Of a DNA stretch of 62,213 bases, positions 1 to 7,258 are shown in pieces; position 1 is the stretch's first letter, and each line of letters starts with the position of its first letter. Below the pieces are notes generated by a model, which was given only the letters and a program-made list of their open reading frames with translations, had not been told where the DNA came from and made no database searches. The translations under genes and the position numbers were made by a program. The stretch is from Flavobacterium psychrophilum (lineage in GTDB: Bacteria; Bacteroidota; Bacteroidia; Flavobacteriales; Flavobacteriaceae). The stretch covers positions 1-62,213 of the forward strand of contig CAMAQD010000021.1 of NCBI GenBank assembly GCA_945860385.1. Reading direction: 5' to 3'.

Positions 1-14
1 TGCTTTCAGGTTTC

Positions 15-169
15 AGGTGTTCCAGTTCCAAAGGTTGCTCCAGTGCTAATCCAATAACGCATAAATGAGTTTTCAAAATCAGTGTTTAGGATTGTGATTG
101 TGACCAAAGGTTGCTCCAGTTGGATGTTTTCGGGTTGAAGGTGTTCCAGCTCCAAAGGTTGCTCCAGTG
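15..169. repeat. Short repeats near the end of an integrated element
   Basis: Two 31-nt copies (15-45 and 139-169) differ at a single base, and a 17-nt partial copy (CCAAAGGTTGCTCCAGT) lies at 104-120. The shared core is GGTTGCTCCAGT. Read on the plus strand, the first copy translates to GVPVPKVAPV and runs to an in-frame stop at 55-57, so 1-57 may be the tail of a gene that begins outside the window. The second full copy gives GVPAPKVAPV, consistent with duplication of a coding tail. The repeats lie just beyond the 3' end of the integrase unit. They could also be accessory recombinase sites. The repeat is plain; its role is not. Confidence 0.6.
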
Positions 170-180
170 TTTAACCATAA

Positions 181-216
181 AAAAATAGGAAAATCAAAAT
201 TAAGATTTTCCTATTT
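181..216 (-). terminator. Intrinsic terminator of the integrase unit
   Basis: A perfect 13-bp stem (183-195 with 204-216, arm AAATAGGAAAATC) has an 8-nt loop and runs into a T tract on the minus strand (181-185 read in reverse). It lies 11 bp after the stop of the small ORF at 227-475, so it most likely ends the integrase-small ORF transcript. Confidence 0.75.
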
Positions 217-226
217 AATAACTCTT

Positions 227-475
227 TTAAGCAATTTTATAAAAGTTAATAATTTTTTTAAATTGTAAAAAATTACTATATCTATATTTACCAAAAAGGC
301 TAAAATATAAATCATTTGATTTATTAAATGCCTCTATTTTAGTTTTAGAAGTTGATAAAAAATTAAAATACTGCTTATAAAATCCTTTTCGAGTTGATAA
401 TTTTTGCATAATTGCATTTTCTTTTTCGAGCTTTGCAATGTAATTTTTTAAGGTGTTTTCTTCAATTTGTGTCAT
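227..475 (-). CDS. Small hypothetical protein downstream of the integrase (82 aa)
   Basis: I do not recognise this protein. It is 82 residues, rich in Lys, Asn, Phe and Tyr. The N-terminal part (about residues 5-30) is charged and could form a short coiled coil. There is no signal peptide and no cysteine. It starts 7 bp after the integrase stop on the same strand and is followed by a strong terminator, so the two are probably co-transcribed. Such placement would suit an accessory factor of the element, such as a directionality factor or part of the recombinase complex, but nothing in the sequence proves this. Its base composition is as AT-rich as that of the integrase. Confidence 0.55.
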   Translation of the reverse strand: MTQIEENTLKNYIAKLEKENAIMQKLSTRKGFYKQYFNFLSTSKTKIEAFNKSNDLYFSLFGKYRYSNFLQFKKIINFYKIA

Positions 476-482
476 AATTTTT

Positions 483-1811
483 TTATTTAGCGATTTTTAA
501 AATAGTTTTTTTGTCTTTAATTTGCTCTAATTTATTCCAATAGGTTCTTAATATTTCAGCATTATCAATAGAAGATTTTCCAATATAATTTAAAAACATT
601 TTTTCCGTAGTGTGACCAGTTGCCGACATTAAAACGGGTGTTGGTAATTTTCCGTAATGGTTTGTGGCAAAAGACCGCCTTCCAATGTGAGTAGAAACAA
701 GCTCCCATTTTTTATAAATGCTTTTTTCTTTTCTAAAAATTTTGGGTTTTTTTGGTTTGGTTTTGTCTTTATTGTTCACATCAACACTTTTTGCCCCTTC
801 AATCATTTCATTTAATCCCACTTCTTTACATATTAATTTTATGTAATCATTGTATTTTTGAGTAGAAATTTTATGAGGTAATCCGTTACACTTTTCCATA
901 ATTGCTTTTACTTGCCAGTGTAACGGTAAAACTATTTTTTGGTCGGTTTTTTGTGCAACATATTCTATAAATTCCGAGTTAATTTTTTTTGTTGTAAGGT
1001 TTAATAGATCCCCAGCCCTTGCACCAGTCCAAACACCAATAATAAGCCAGTTTCTTGCATTGTCTAAACTTGGTTTATCACTAAAATTATGATTAAAAAT
1101 TAAATCAATTTCATTTTCAGAAAGTGTAACAAAGGTTGTTTTTTCTCTAATTGGTTTAAATTCCTTTTTTTCAATTTCTGAATTAATATTAAAATCGTGG
1201 TTTTTTGCATCATAAACAATCGTTTTTACAAATTGTATGTATTTACCAACTGTACTAAAATTTAATTTTTCGACATTGTTTAAATAGAAAATAAAATTTT
1301 CGTGAAATTTCAAATTAATATCAGTAATAAGTAGTTTTACTTTATAATGCTTTTCGTAATTAGTAACTTTTGTTATTACGGTTTGAATTTTTGACAAAGT
1401 CGCTTTCGTAACTCCCATTTTCCCATCATACCTTTTTGTACTTGGTAATTTTTCTAAATACTTTTCAGCATAATTAACAAAGTAGTTTAAATCCGTTTCA
1501 ATTTTTCGGTTTAAGTTTTTGTTGATTTGTTTTTCTAACCATTCAGAATTTATAATTATTCCGTTTGAGTAATCAATATTAAAGTTTTCTATAATATTGC
1601 TTTTTAAATCAGTTAATTTTTTTTGAAAATTAATTTTATCGTCAAATTCAGTTATTTGTTTAACCAATCCTTTTGCATTATTCCAAAATTTAGGATTTAT
1701 CAAAAGTGAAGTTGATTTTGTAAAATCAATTTTTCTACCATGATAAAATCTAATGTAAATTACTGAAGGATTACTAATACTATTTTTAGTTAAAAATTTA
1801 ATTGAAGCCAT
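483..1811 (-). CDS. Tyrosine recombinase / integrase (442 aa)
   Basis: This is a site-specific tyrosine recombinase of the type common in Bacteroidota integrative elements. The N-terminal half (about residues 1-215) matches the arm-binding plus SAM-like core-binding layout. The catalytic half shows the first Arg in VWTGARAGDLLNL, the HxxR box as HIGRRSFATNHY, and the distal His with the Tyr nucleophile in ATGHTTEKMFLNYIG. All expected catalytic residues are present and the length is normal, so it should be active. It reads away from the possible attachment remnant at 2016-2088, which puts the body of the element to the left, outside the window. The start ATG follows a long AT-rich leader. Confidence 0.9.
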   Translation of the reverse strand: MASIKFLTKNSISNPSVIYIRFYHGRKIDFTKSTSLLINPKFWNNAKGLVKQITEFDDKINFQKKLTDLKSNIIENFNIDYSNGIIINSEWLEKQINKNLNRKIETDLNYFVNYAEKYLEKLPSTKRYDGKMGVTKATLSKIQTVITKVTNYEKHYKVKLLITDINLKFHENFIFYLNNVEKLNFSTVGKYIQFVKTIVYDAKNHDFNINSEIEKKEFKPIREKTTFVTLSENEIDLIFNHNFSDKPSLDNARNWLIIGVWTGARAGDLLNLTTKKINSEFIEYVAQKTDQKIVLPLHWQVKAIMEKCNGLPHKISTQKYNDYIKLICKEVGLNEMIEGAKSVDVNNKDKTKPKKPKIFRKEKSIYKKWELVSTHIGRRSFATNHYGKLPTPVLMSATGHTTEKMFLNYIGKSSIDNAEILRTYWNKLEQIKDKKTILKIAK

Positions 1812-2015
1812 TTTTATTGATTTAAAATATATTCAAATGTAATATTTTTTTTTTATTTTCCCGACATAGTCCCGACAAATATCTAACTAACCTATTAAAA
1901 TATTTTCAATAAAAGTGATAAAATGATTAAAAATCCTAATTAAATCAATACTTTACAGTCTTTTTATAAGTGTTAATAAATTAGATAGAATTATATAGAA
2001 TAGTATAGGTTGTGT

Positions 2016-2031
2016 TCCCTTCCTCTCTGCT
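2016..2031 (+). other. Possible attachment site: tRNA 3'-end remnant
   Basis: The stretch TCCCTTCCTCTCTGCT resembles the last part of a tRNA: the T-stem 3' strand, then the acceptor 3' strand CCTCTCT, then G as discriminator base. G73 is typical of tRNA-Ser. It is followed 22 bp later by a rho-independent terminator, as at the end of a tRNA gene, yet no 5' part of a tRNA lies upstream. The integrase gene sits about 200 bp away. An element inserted into a tRNA 3' end would leave such a fragment, with the intact tRNA at the far end. No consensus T-loop is visible, so this remains an inference. Confidence 0.35.
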
Positions 2032-2052
2032 GATTATTTCAAAAATTCTATC

Positions 2053-2088
2053 AAAACCCTTTAAATCGTATGATTTACAGGGTTTTTT
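2053..2088 (+). terminator. Intrinsic terminator
   Basis: A 15-bp stem with one mismatch (2053-2067 with 2072-2086, 4-nt loop GTAT) is followed by a T tract on the plus strand. No intact gene precedes it on this strand. It therefore probably belonged to the gene, perhaps a tRNA, that was separated from it by the integrated element on the left. Confidence 0.7.
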
Positions 2089-2351
2089 ATTTTAACACCC
2101 TGTCAAATTATTCATTCTTCAGTATATAAATCAAGGTGCTAAATCGAGACCCACTAAATCGTTAATTTAATTCTTTTTATAATTTCTAATATCGATTATT
2201 AGTACGGTGTTTACAGGTAGTAAATATCTTAACTATATATTTAAAAACTCCTTTCTCTATTTGCAATTGGCATAACTATAGAACCCCATTTTTTTTGCTC
2301 AATGAAATATATTAGTACTAAGCGATTGTAGTAATTTTATAAAAAGTTATG
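2089..2351. other. Gene-free stretch
   Basis: I see no coding potential, RNA gene or strong inverted repeat here. It is AT-rich and separates the possible element boundary from the CIA30 gene. Confidence 0.4.
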
Positions 2352-2359
2352 TATATTTG
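2352..2359 (+). promoter_or_regulatory. Bacteroidota -7 box for the CIA30 gene
   Basis: TATATTTG fits TAnnTTTG, the -7 element of the Bacteroidota housekeeping sigma factor. It lies 20 bp before the likely ATG at 2380. No clear -33 TTTG is seen at the right distance. Confidence 0.5.
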
Positions 2360-2379
2360 ATTCCCTTCAAATATTGTGT

Positions 2380-2910
2380 ATGAAGTATCTTTTAAGTTTT
2401 ATAATTTTTATATCCGTTATGAATAAGCAAATGATTTTTGATTTTGACAAAGATTCTAATATTCAAGACTGGAAAATTGTTGATGATGTTGTAATGGGAG
2501 GTCGTTCGTCAAGTAGCTTTGCATTAAGTCCTGATCATTTTGGGGTATTTGAAGGTCAAATCTCATTGGATAATAATGGTGGATTCTCCTCTGTCCGGTA
2601 TCAGTTTAAAAAATTGAAAGTAAATAAGGAAAGTAGCATCATCATTAAACTTAAAGGCGATGGTAAGAATTATCAATTGCGAATAAAAGAGGATTCAAGC
2701 AGCTATTATTCTTATATTATTCCGTTCTCAACTTCTGGTGAATGGCAAGAAATAAGAATTCCACTTATAGATATGTATCCTTCTTTTAGAGGAAGAAATC
2801 TTGACTTGCCCAATTTTTCGCATGATCATTTCGAAGAAATAGTTTTTTTAATTGGAAATAAAAAACAAGAAAAATTCAAACTATTGATTGATAAAATAGA
2901 GTTGGATTAA
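2380..2910 (+). CDS. CIA30-family (NADH:ubiquinone oxidoreductase intermediate-associated) protein
   Basis: The 176-residue product has the CIA30 fold signature: FDFDKDSNIQDWKIVDDVV, then VMGGRSSS, a long beta-rich middle with GGFSSVRY, and DFLIG-like beta strands near the end. The family is named after a mitochondrial complex I assembly factor. In bacteria it is a galactose-binding-like beta sandwich of unsettled function. The first 14 or so residues are hydrophobic, suggesting a weak signal or membrane anchor. I start at ATG 2380 rather than the upstream TTG at 2374 because it fits the promoter spacing. It stands alone on the plus strand. Confidence 0.8.
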   Translation: MKYLLSFIIFISVMNKQMIFDFDKDSNIQDWKIVDDVVMGGRSSSSFALSPDHFGVFEGQISLDNNGGFSSVRYQFKKLKVNKESSIIIKLKGDGKNYQLRIKEDSSSYYSYIIPFSTSGEWQEIRIPLIDMYPSFRGRNLDLPNFSHDHFEEIVFLIGNKKQEKFKLLIDKIELD

Positions 2911-3255
2911 AGTACATTTAAATTTTAATTAATTGGTGGCTAAACAACAAAATCAACATTATCTTTTTGGTCAATTTGAAGTAATTGAAGAGTTATGGTT
3001 TCCACAAAAGCCTATTTTCTCTTCTGAATAATACCGAAATAGTTAAACTTATTTTATTCACCAACTATTTTTGACCGTAGTAACTTTTAAAAGGAATCAA
3101 TAGAAGATTCGAAAGCAAAACGTAAAAATATTCTTTTCGTTTACTGGCAATAAGGAGATTCATTATAATGGTTGATGAAATTTCTAACATTCCTAAAAAC
3201 CGGAACCCTTATTTCAAAACCAAATCATATTTTGTAGAAAGGAGGAGCCATCACA
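2911..3255. other. Gene-poor stretch with possible coding remnants
   Basis: Short open frames occur. One of 35 codons runs from ATG 3168 to the stop at 3273-3275, with an AGGAG about 12 bp upstream. A stretch near 2933-3030 reads as about 30 plausible codons. I recognise none of them. Together with the broken fucosidase downstream, this suggests decayed DNA. Confidence 0.35.
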
Positions 3256-3681
3256 TTAAGATGTTAAAGCGCTGATTTTGTAGTTATAGGACATATATTC
3301 AGCACGAACTTTTTCCAATACAGAGAAACTCTCGGTTTTCAGATGCATAGAGATTTTTTTTCGATACGAGCTACAGTCATTAAGACGAATATACAATCGG
3401 TACCGCTTATAATTGATAACGTGTAAAAAAGCAGGTTGTGTGTCTACTATACTTATAAAAATCAATAGGCTAGAAGGGAAGTATTGTACGACCAAATATA
3501 CGATCAAAAACGGAATGGTAATTCCTATAAATTTTAAAAAGAGATTTAGTTTGTGTTTTTTAATGTAAATCTTCTCTACAGCAGCAAAAGGAATTTCTAT
3601 TTCCGGATTGTCTTGATACTGCAAAATCACCCCATTACTCGAATAGGTCAATTGATCAAATTTAATGGTATCGTTAGTCAC
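3256..3681 (-). CDS. Hypothetical membrane protein (141 aa)
   Basis: I do not recognise this protein. The N-terminal 45 residues are mostly beta-prone, and a hydrophobic pair of segments (about residues 52-80: FIGITIPFLIVYLVV and SLLIFISIV) follows a KKHK turn. The C-terminal part has many Tyr, Arg and Lys. The order (small beta domain, two short helices, basic beta tail) recalls PH-like membrane proteins of Flavobacteria, but this is a guess. It sits tail-first against unknown DNA and head-to-head with the fucosidase remnant, so its 5' region lies at the break point of that pseudogene. Confidence 0.5.
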   Translation of the reverse strand: MTNDTIKFDQLTYSSNGVILQYQDNPEIEIPFAAVEKIYIKKHKLNLFLKFIGITIPFLIVYLVVQYFPSSLLIFISIVDTQPAFLHVINYKRYRLYIRLNDCSSYRKKISMHLKTESFSVLEKVRAEYMSYNYKISALTS

Positions 3682-3699
3682 TTTAGATTTTCTAAAATA

Positions 3700-4230
3700 G
3701 GTGATTTTACTTCCAGAGAAAAAGCAATGGGCGATTTTGACAATGAAAGACCTTGGGAAAAATGTGGTACAATATCCGCTGGTTTGGGTTATATGTCAGT
3801 AAGAACCTAACCACTTCCGTTAAAGAAAATCCTCGAAAACCTCTCTAATATCGTTTGTAGTGACGGTAATTATTTACTCAATGTTGGTCCACGAACAGAA
3901 GGACAAATCGAACCATCGCAAGTAGCAAGATTAAAAGAAGTGGGCGATTGGTTAAAACTATATGGGGAATGTATTTACGGAACAAAAGGAGGGCCAATTT
4001 TACCTACTATAAACTATGGAGCAACTTCGACTTCAAAAGCGGTTTATATCCACGTTTGAGAATGGCCAGTCGATGGGAAATTTACAATTGAAGGTTTAAA
4101 GGGAATCAAATCTGGAAAACCATTAACGGCTGACAACGTTTCGGTTTCTGTAAAAGATGGAAAAGTACTATTGAGTTGTGATAAAATCAATACGGAAAAT
4201 CCTTTAATGGTTATTAAATTAAAAATCTAG
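3700..4230 (+). pseudogene. Remnant of a GH29 alpha-L-fucosidase (C-terminal part)
   Basis: One reading frame encodes the C-terminal third of a GH29 alpha-L-fucosidase: GDFDNERPWEKCGTISAG, then ILENLSNIVCSDGNYLLNVG and PRTEGQIEPSQVARLKEVG, typical of the end of the catalytic barrel, followed by a beta-sandwich tail ending at TAG 4228-4230. The frame is interrupted by TAA at 3808-3810 and TGA at 4057-4059, and everything upstream of about 3700 is missing. The catalytic nucleophile region is therefore gone. No frameshift is needed, so the decay is by nonsense mutation plus 5' deletion. It was probably part of a glycan utilisation locus. Confidence 0.85.
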
Positions 4231-4310
4231 TTGCAACAATTCGAGAAAGCTTTTGAAAAGTAGTGAATTTTAAAAATCCGAATATTTTTCTAGTTAAATA
4301 AATTGTATTC

Positions 4311-4340
4311 AAAGAGCCTCGTTTGGGTCTCTTTTTTTCG
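4311..4340 (+). terminator. Weak terminator-like hairpin
   Basis: AAAGAGCC and GGGTCTCTTT pair with one bulge across a short loop and run into seven or more T. It lies after the fucosidase remnant and 25 bp before the next start, so it may be the old terminator of that gene. Confidence 0.4.
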
Positions 4341-4365
4341 TACTTTTAGGCCACAAAAAAAGACC

Positions 4366-5064
4366 ATGCGATTATTTTTGAAAATATTTCTTTTGTTTAC
4401 TGTTTGTAATGTCTTCTCTCAAAACATTGAGGTTGAAAACTCAACTAATATAAAAATAGATTCATTATATAGAGAAGATCAATTTTATTTTAGTTTTACT
4501 CTCAACACGCTGCAAAAAAAACCCTTGGGCTTAACCCAAGATAAATTTTCGTCTGGATTTTCTCTTGGGTTTCTTAGAGATTTTCCTGTCAATAAAAAAC
4601 GGACGGTTGCAATCGCACCAGGAATAGGACTTTCATATAATAACTACATTCAGAATCTTAAGATTACAGAATTAAATCAAGTTCCTGTTTATTCCATTAT
4701 TGAATCGGATGTTACGTACAACAAAAACAGATTTAGTCAACTGTTAGTCGAAGTGCCAATTGAGTTTAGATGGAGATCGTCCACTTTTGAAAGTCATAAA
4801 TTTTGGCGGATTTACGGTGGTTTCAAAATGGGTTATTTGCTGTACGACAAATCAATTTATGAGGATTCTAATGGTGAAATCACAGTAAATAATAACAAAG
4901 ACTTCAATAAATTTCAATACGGAACTTATATTTCGGCAGGATACAATTCGATAAATGTATTTGCTTATTATGGTTTGAATTCACTTTTTCAATCGGCAAA
5001 AACTACCACCGAAACGATTGATATGAATACCTTCAATGTTGGAATTATGTTCTACATTCTATAA
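4366..5064 (+). CDS. PorT-family outer-membrane beta-barrel protein
   Basis: The 232-residue product begins with a signal peptide (MRLFLKIFLLFTVCNVFSQ) and then shows alternating strands ending in aromatic residues: FYFSFTLNTL, SGFSLGFLRDF, IAPGIGLSYNNY, FWRIYGGFKMGYLLY, GTYISAGYNSINVFAYYGL and TFNVGIMFYIL. This is the pattern of a small eight-stranded outer-membrane barrel. The closest family is PorT, a component associated with type IX secretion and gliding, though general porin-like barrels look similar. I choose ATG 4366 because the signal peptide starts there; the frame is open further upstream. Its stop overlaps the convergent gene by 6 bp. Confidence 0.75.
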   Translation: MRLFLKIFLLFTVCNVFSQNIEVENSTNIKIDSLYREDQFYFSFTLNTLQKKPLGLTQDKFSSGFSLGFLRDFPVNKKRTVAIAPGIGLSYNNYIQNLKITELNQVPVYSIIESDVTYNKNRFSQLLVEVPIEFRWRSSTFESHKFWRIYGGFKMGYLLYDKSIYEDSNGEITVNNNKDFNKFQYGTYISAGYNSINVFAYYGLNSLFQSAKTTTETIDMNTFNVGIMFYIL

Positions 5065-5670
5065 CCAAAAAGACAATAAAAACAATTGCGGAAGCGCTCC
5101 TGACAAAAATCCGATAACCAATTCTTTTGGTGTATGTGCCTTTAATTCTAACCTCGAGGAAGCCACGAAACCATTTATAAGTACGAGAACGGCAATCATA
5201 TTTAAATTCCGATGTTGATTGTGAATACTCAAGCCAATTATGAAAATCGTTAATGCGCTGATAGCAACCATATGAAGGCTAGCTTTTGTTTTAAAGAATA
5301 ACAAAATTAATGCTAGAATAGTGCTTGACAATCCTCCTAAAAAGAAAAAGTAAAATTCTGGAAAATGCTCTAAAGTGATGCTTTTTCGAAGGAGCAAAAT
5401 GGTCAAAAAGCACTGTATTACTAATGGTATTTTGCGTTGTGAAATATCAGCAACCATTATAGACGTTACTTGTCCGGTGGCACGCAATATGAAAAAAGTG
5501 AGAATAGGAAGGACTATCGTGATAACTACAATTTGAAAAAGTGCAAAGTATTTTTCAAGATTAGTATAATAGGAATCATTCAAAAAAAAGTACAACAAAG
5601 CGGCATACACCGGAATAAATATCGGGTGAAATATATAGGAAAAAACGGGAAGGATTTTTTTTAAATTCAT
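5059..5670 (-). CDS. PAP2-like integral membrane protein (203 aa)
   Basis: Six or so hydrophobic segments cover most of the 203 residues. Near the C terminus, SRLELKAHTPKELVIGFLSG resembles the last PAP2 phosphatase motif (SRxxxxxHxxxDxxxG) with the Asp changed to Glu, while the two earlier PAP2 motifs are not obvious. It could be a lipid phosphatase relative or a catalytically degenerate member. It lies just upstream of the rpoN stop on the same strand (31-bp gap), so it may share a transcript with rpoN. Function is not established by sequence. Confidence 0.6.
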   Translation of the reverse strand: MNLKKILPVFSYIFHPIFIPVYAALLYFFLNDSYYTNLEKYFALFQIVVITIVLPILTFFILRATGQVTSIMVADISQRKIPLVIQCFLTILLLRKSITLEHFPEFYFFFLGGLSSTILALILLFFKTKASLHMVAISALTIFIIGLSIHNQHRNLNMIAVLVLINGFVASSRLELKAHTPKELVIGFLSGALPQLFLLSFWL

Positions 5671-5701
5671 TATAAATTGCCCTGTTGAGGGATAAAGGGA
5701 T

Positions 5702-7177
5702 TTACATTTTCTTCCTCATTCTCGCCACAGGAATGTCCAATTGTTCTCTGTATTTCGCAATAGTTCTTCTAGCGATAGGATAGCCTTTTTCTAAAAGAAT
5801 TTCAGCCAATTGATCGTCTGGAAGTGGTTTTTGTTTGTCCTCATCTTCAATCACATTTTGTAAAATTTTCTTGATTTCGAGAGTTGAAACATCTTCGCCC
5901 TGATCGTTTTTCATCGCTTCCGAGAAGAATTCTTTAATCAGTTTTGTTCCATAAGGCGTTTCTACATATTTGCTGTTCGCCACACGGGAAATTGTCGAAA
6001 TGTCAAGTCCAACTAAATCCGCAATGTCTTTCAAAATCATTGGTTTGAGTTTGGTTTCATCGCCTTCCAGAAAATAGTCTTGCTGATAATGCATAATGGC
6101 ATTCATCGTCACATAAAGTGTTTCCTGACGTTGTTTGATGGCGTCGATAAACCATTTAGCCGAATCCAGTTTTTGTTTGATAAACTGCACAGCATCTTTC
6201 TGCGCATTCGATTTGTCTCGGGAACTTTTATAAGTCTGCATCATTTCCTGATAATCTTTGGAAACGTGAAGAGAAGGAGCGTTTCTGCCGTTGAGGGTCA
6301 AAACCAATTCTTCTTCTACAATACGAATGGCAAAATCGGGCACAACATGTTCAGTAATTTTGTTGCTACCCGTGAAGGAACCACCTGGTTTCGGGTTCAG
6401 TTTTTCTATTTCGTGAATGGCAGTTTTGAGTTGTTCATTAGATACAGCATATTTTTGCAACAGTTTGTCGTAATGTTTTTTGGTAAAAGCATCAAATTGG
6501 TTTTCGATAATATCCATTGCCAAAGCCACATATTCAGTAGGTGTTTTGTGTTTCAATTGCAACAACAAACATTCTTGTAAATCGCGTGCACCAACTCCAG
6601 AAGGTTCCAATTCATGAATGATGTGCAACATTCTTTCGACGGTTTTCTCATCGGTATAAATGCCTTGGGTAAACGCCATATCATCTACTAAATCAGGAAT
6701 ACTTCGTCTAAGATAACCCATATCATCAATGCTTCCGACCAAAAATTCTGCAATTTCACGCTCGGAATCATTCAATATAAAAGTATTTAACTGATTGATT
6801 AAATCCTGATGAAAACTTATCGGAGCCACCAATGGCGATTCGCGCTCTTCATCGTCATCACTGTAATTATTAGCTTGAGTTTTATAATCGGGAGTTTCGT
6901 CGCTGCTTAAATATTCGTCAATGTTGATGTCGCTCGTATCTTCGCTGTCATTATCATCATAATCGTCGAATTCGTCATTGGCATCATCATTATCGAATTC
7001 ATCTTTTTCGTAATTTTCTTCTTCCTCGGTTCCTGTTTCCAAAGCCGGATTCTCGTTCATTTCTTCCAACAAACGTTGTTCGAATGCCTGCGTTGGCAAT
7101 TGAATTAACTTCATCAACTGGATTTGTTGAGGAGATAATTTCTGGGATAATTTTAGATTTAGAAATTGTTTTAACAT
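5702..7177 (-). CDS. rpoN: RNA polymerase sigma-54 factor
   Basis: The 491-residue product has all sigma-54 parts. Region I is Leu/Gln-rich (LKLSQKLSPQQIQLMKLIQL, residues 8-27) and binds the activator. A very acidic linker covers about residues 47-110. The core-binding domain follows, then a helix-turn-helix (DIADLVGLDISTISRVAN), and the RpoN box ARRTIAKYRE at 469-478 that reads the -24 element. Sigma-54 promoters need enhancer-binding activators; none is encoded in this window. The length and box are normal, so it should be functional. A 10-bp inverted repeat lies in the gap to asnS. Confidence 0.97.
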   Translation of the reverse strand: MLKQFLNLKLSQKLSPQQIQLMKLIQLPTQAFEQRLLEEMNENPALETGTEEEENYEKDEFDNDDANDEFDDYDDNDSEDTSDINIDEYLSSDETPDYKTQANNYSDDDEERESPLVAPISFHQDLINQLNTFILNDSEREIAEFLVGSIDDMGYLRRSIPDLVDDMAFTQGIYTDEKTVERMLHIIHELEPSGVGARDLQECLLLQLKHKTPTEYVALAMDIIENQFDAFTKKHYDKLLQKYAVSNEQLKTAIHEIEKLNPKPGGSFTGSNKITEHVVPDFAIRIVEEELVLTLNGRNAPSLHVSKDYQEMMQTYKSSRDKSNAQKDAVQFIKQKLDSAKWFIDAIKQRQETLYVTMNAIMHYQQDYFLEGDETKLKPMILKDIADLVGLDISTISRVANSKYVETPYGTKLIKEFFSEAMKNDQGEDVSTLEIKKILQNVIEDEDKQKPLPDDQLAEILLEKGYPIARRTIAKYREQLDIPVARMRKKM

Positions 7178-7205
7178 TTATATATTTTAAAGTTTAAGGT
7201 TCAAA

Positions 7206-7252
7206 GTTTCAAGTTGCCGACTGACAATAACCTAAGACTTTAAACTTGAAAC
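7206..7252. repeat. Inverted repeat between rpoN and asnS
   Basis: GTTTCAAGTT (7206-7215) is repeated in inverted form at 7243-7252, with a 27-nt loop. On the minus strand it lies after the asnS stop. Without a long T tract it may be a weak terminator or a mobile intergenic repeat. Confidence 0.5.
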
Positions 7253-7258
7253 AAATTT

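Noticed and set aside
15..169. CRISPR array at the window start
   Set aside because: Only two full copies and one partial copy with unequal spacing (spacer-like gaps of 58 and 18 bp), no palindromic repeat, no cas genes.
4057..4059. TGA read as selenocysteine in the fucosidase frame
   Set aside because: A second stop (TAA 3808) and a missing N-terminal part show decay; no SECIS-like hairpin follows.
6080..6580. 166-codon plus-strand frame over rpoN
   Set aside because: It is antisense to the conserved core-binding region of sigma-54; the composition is that of a shadow.
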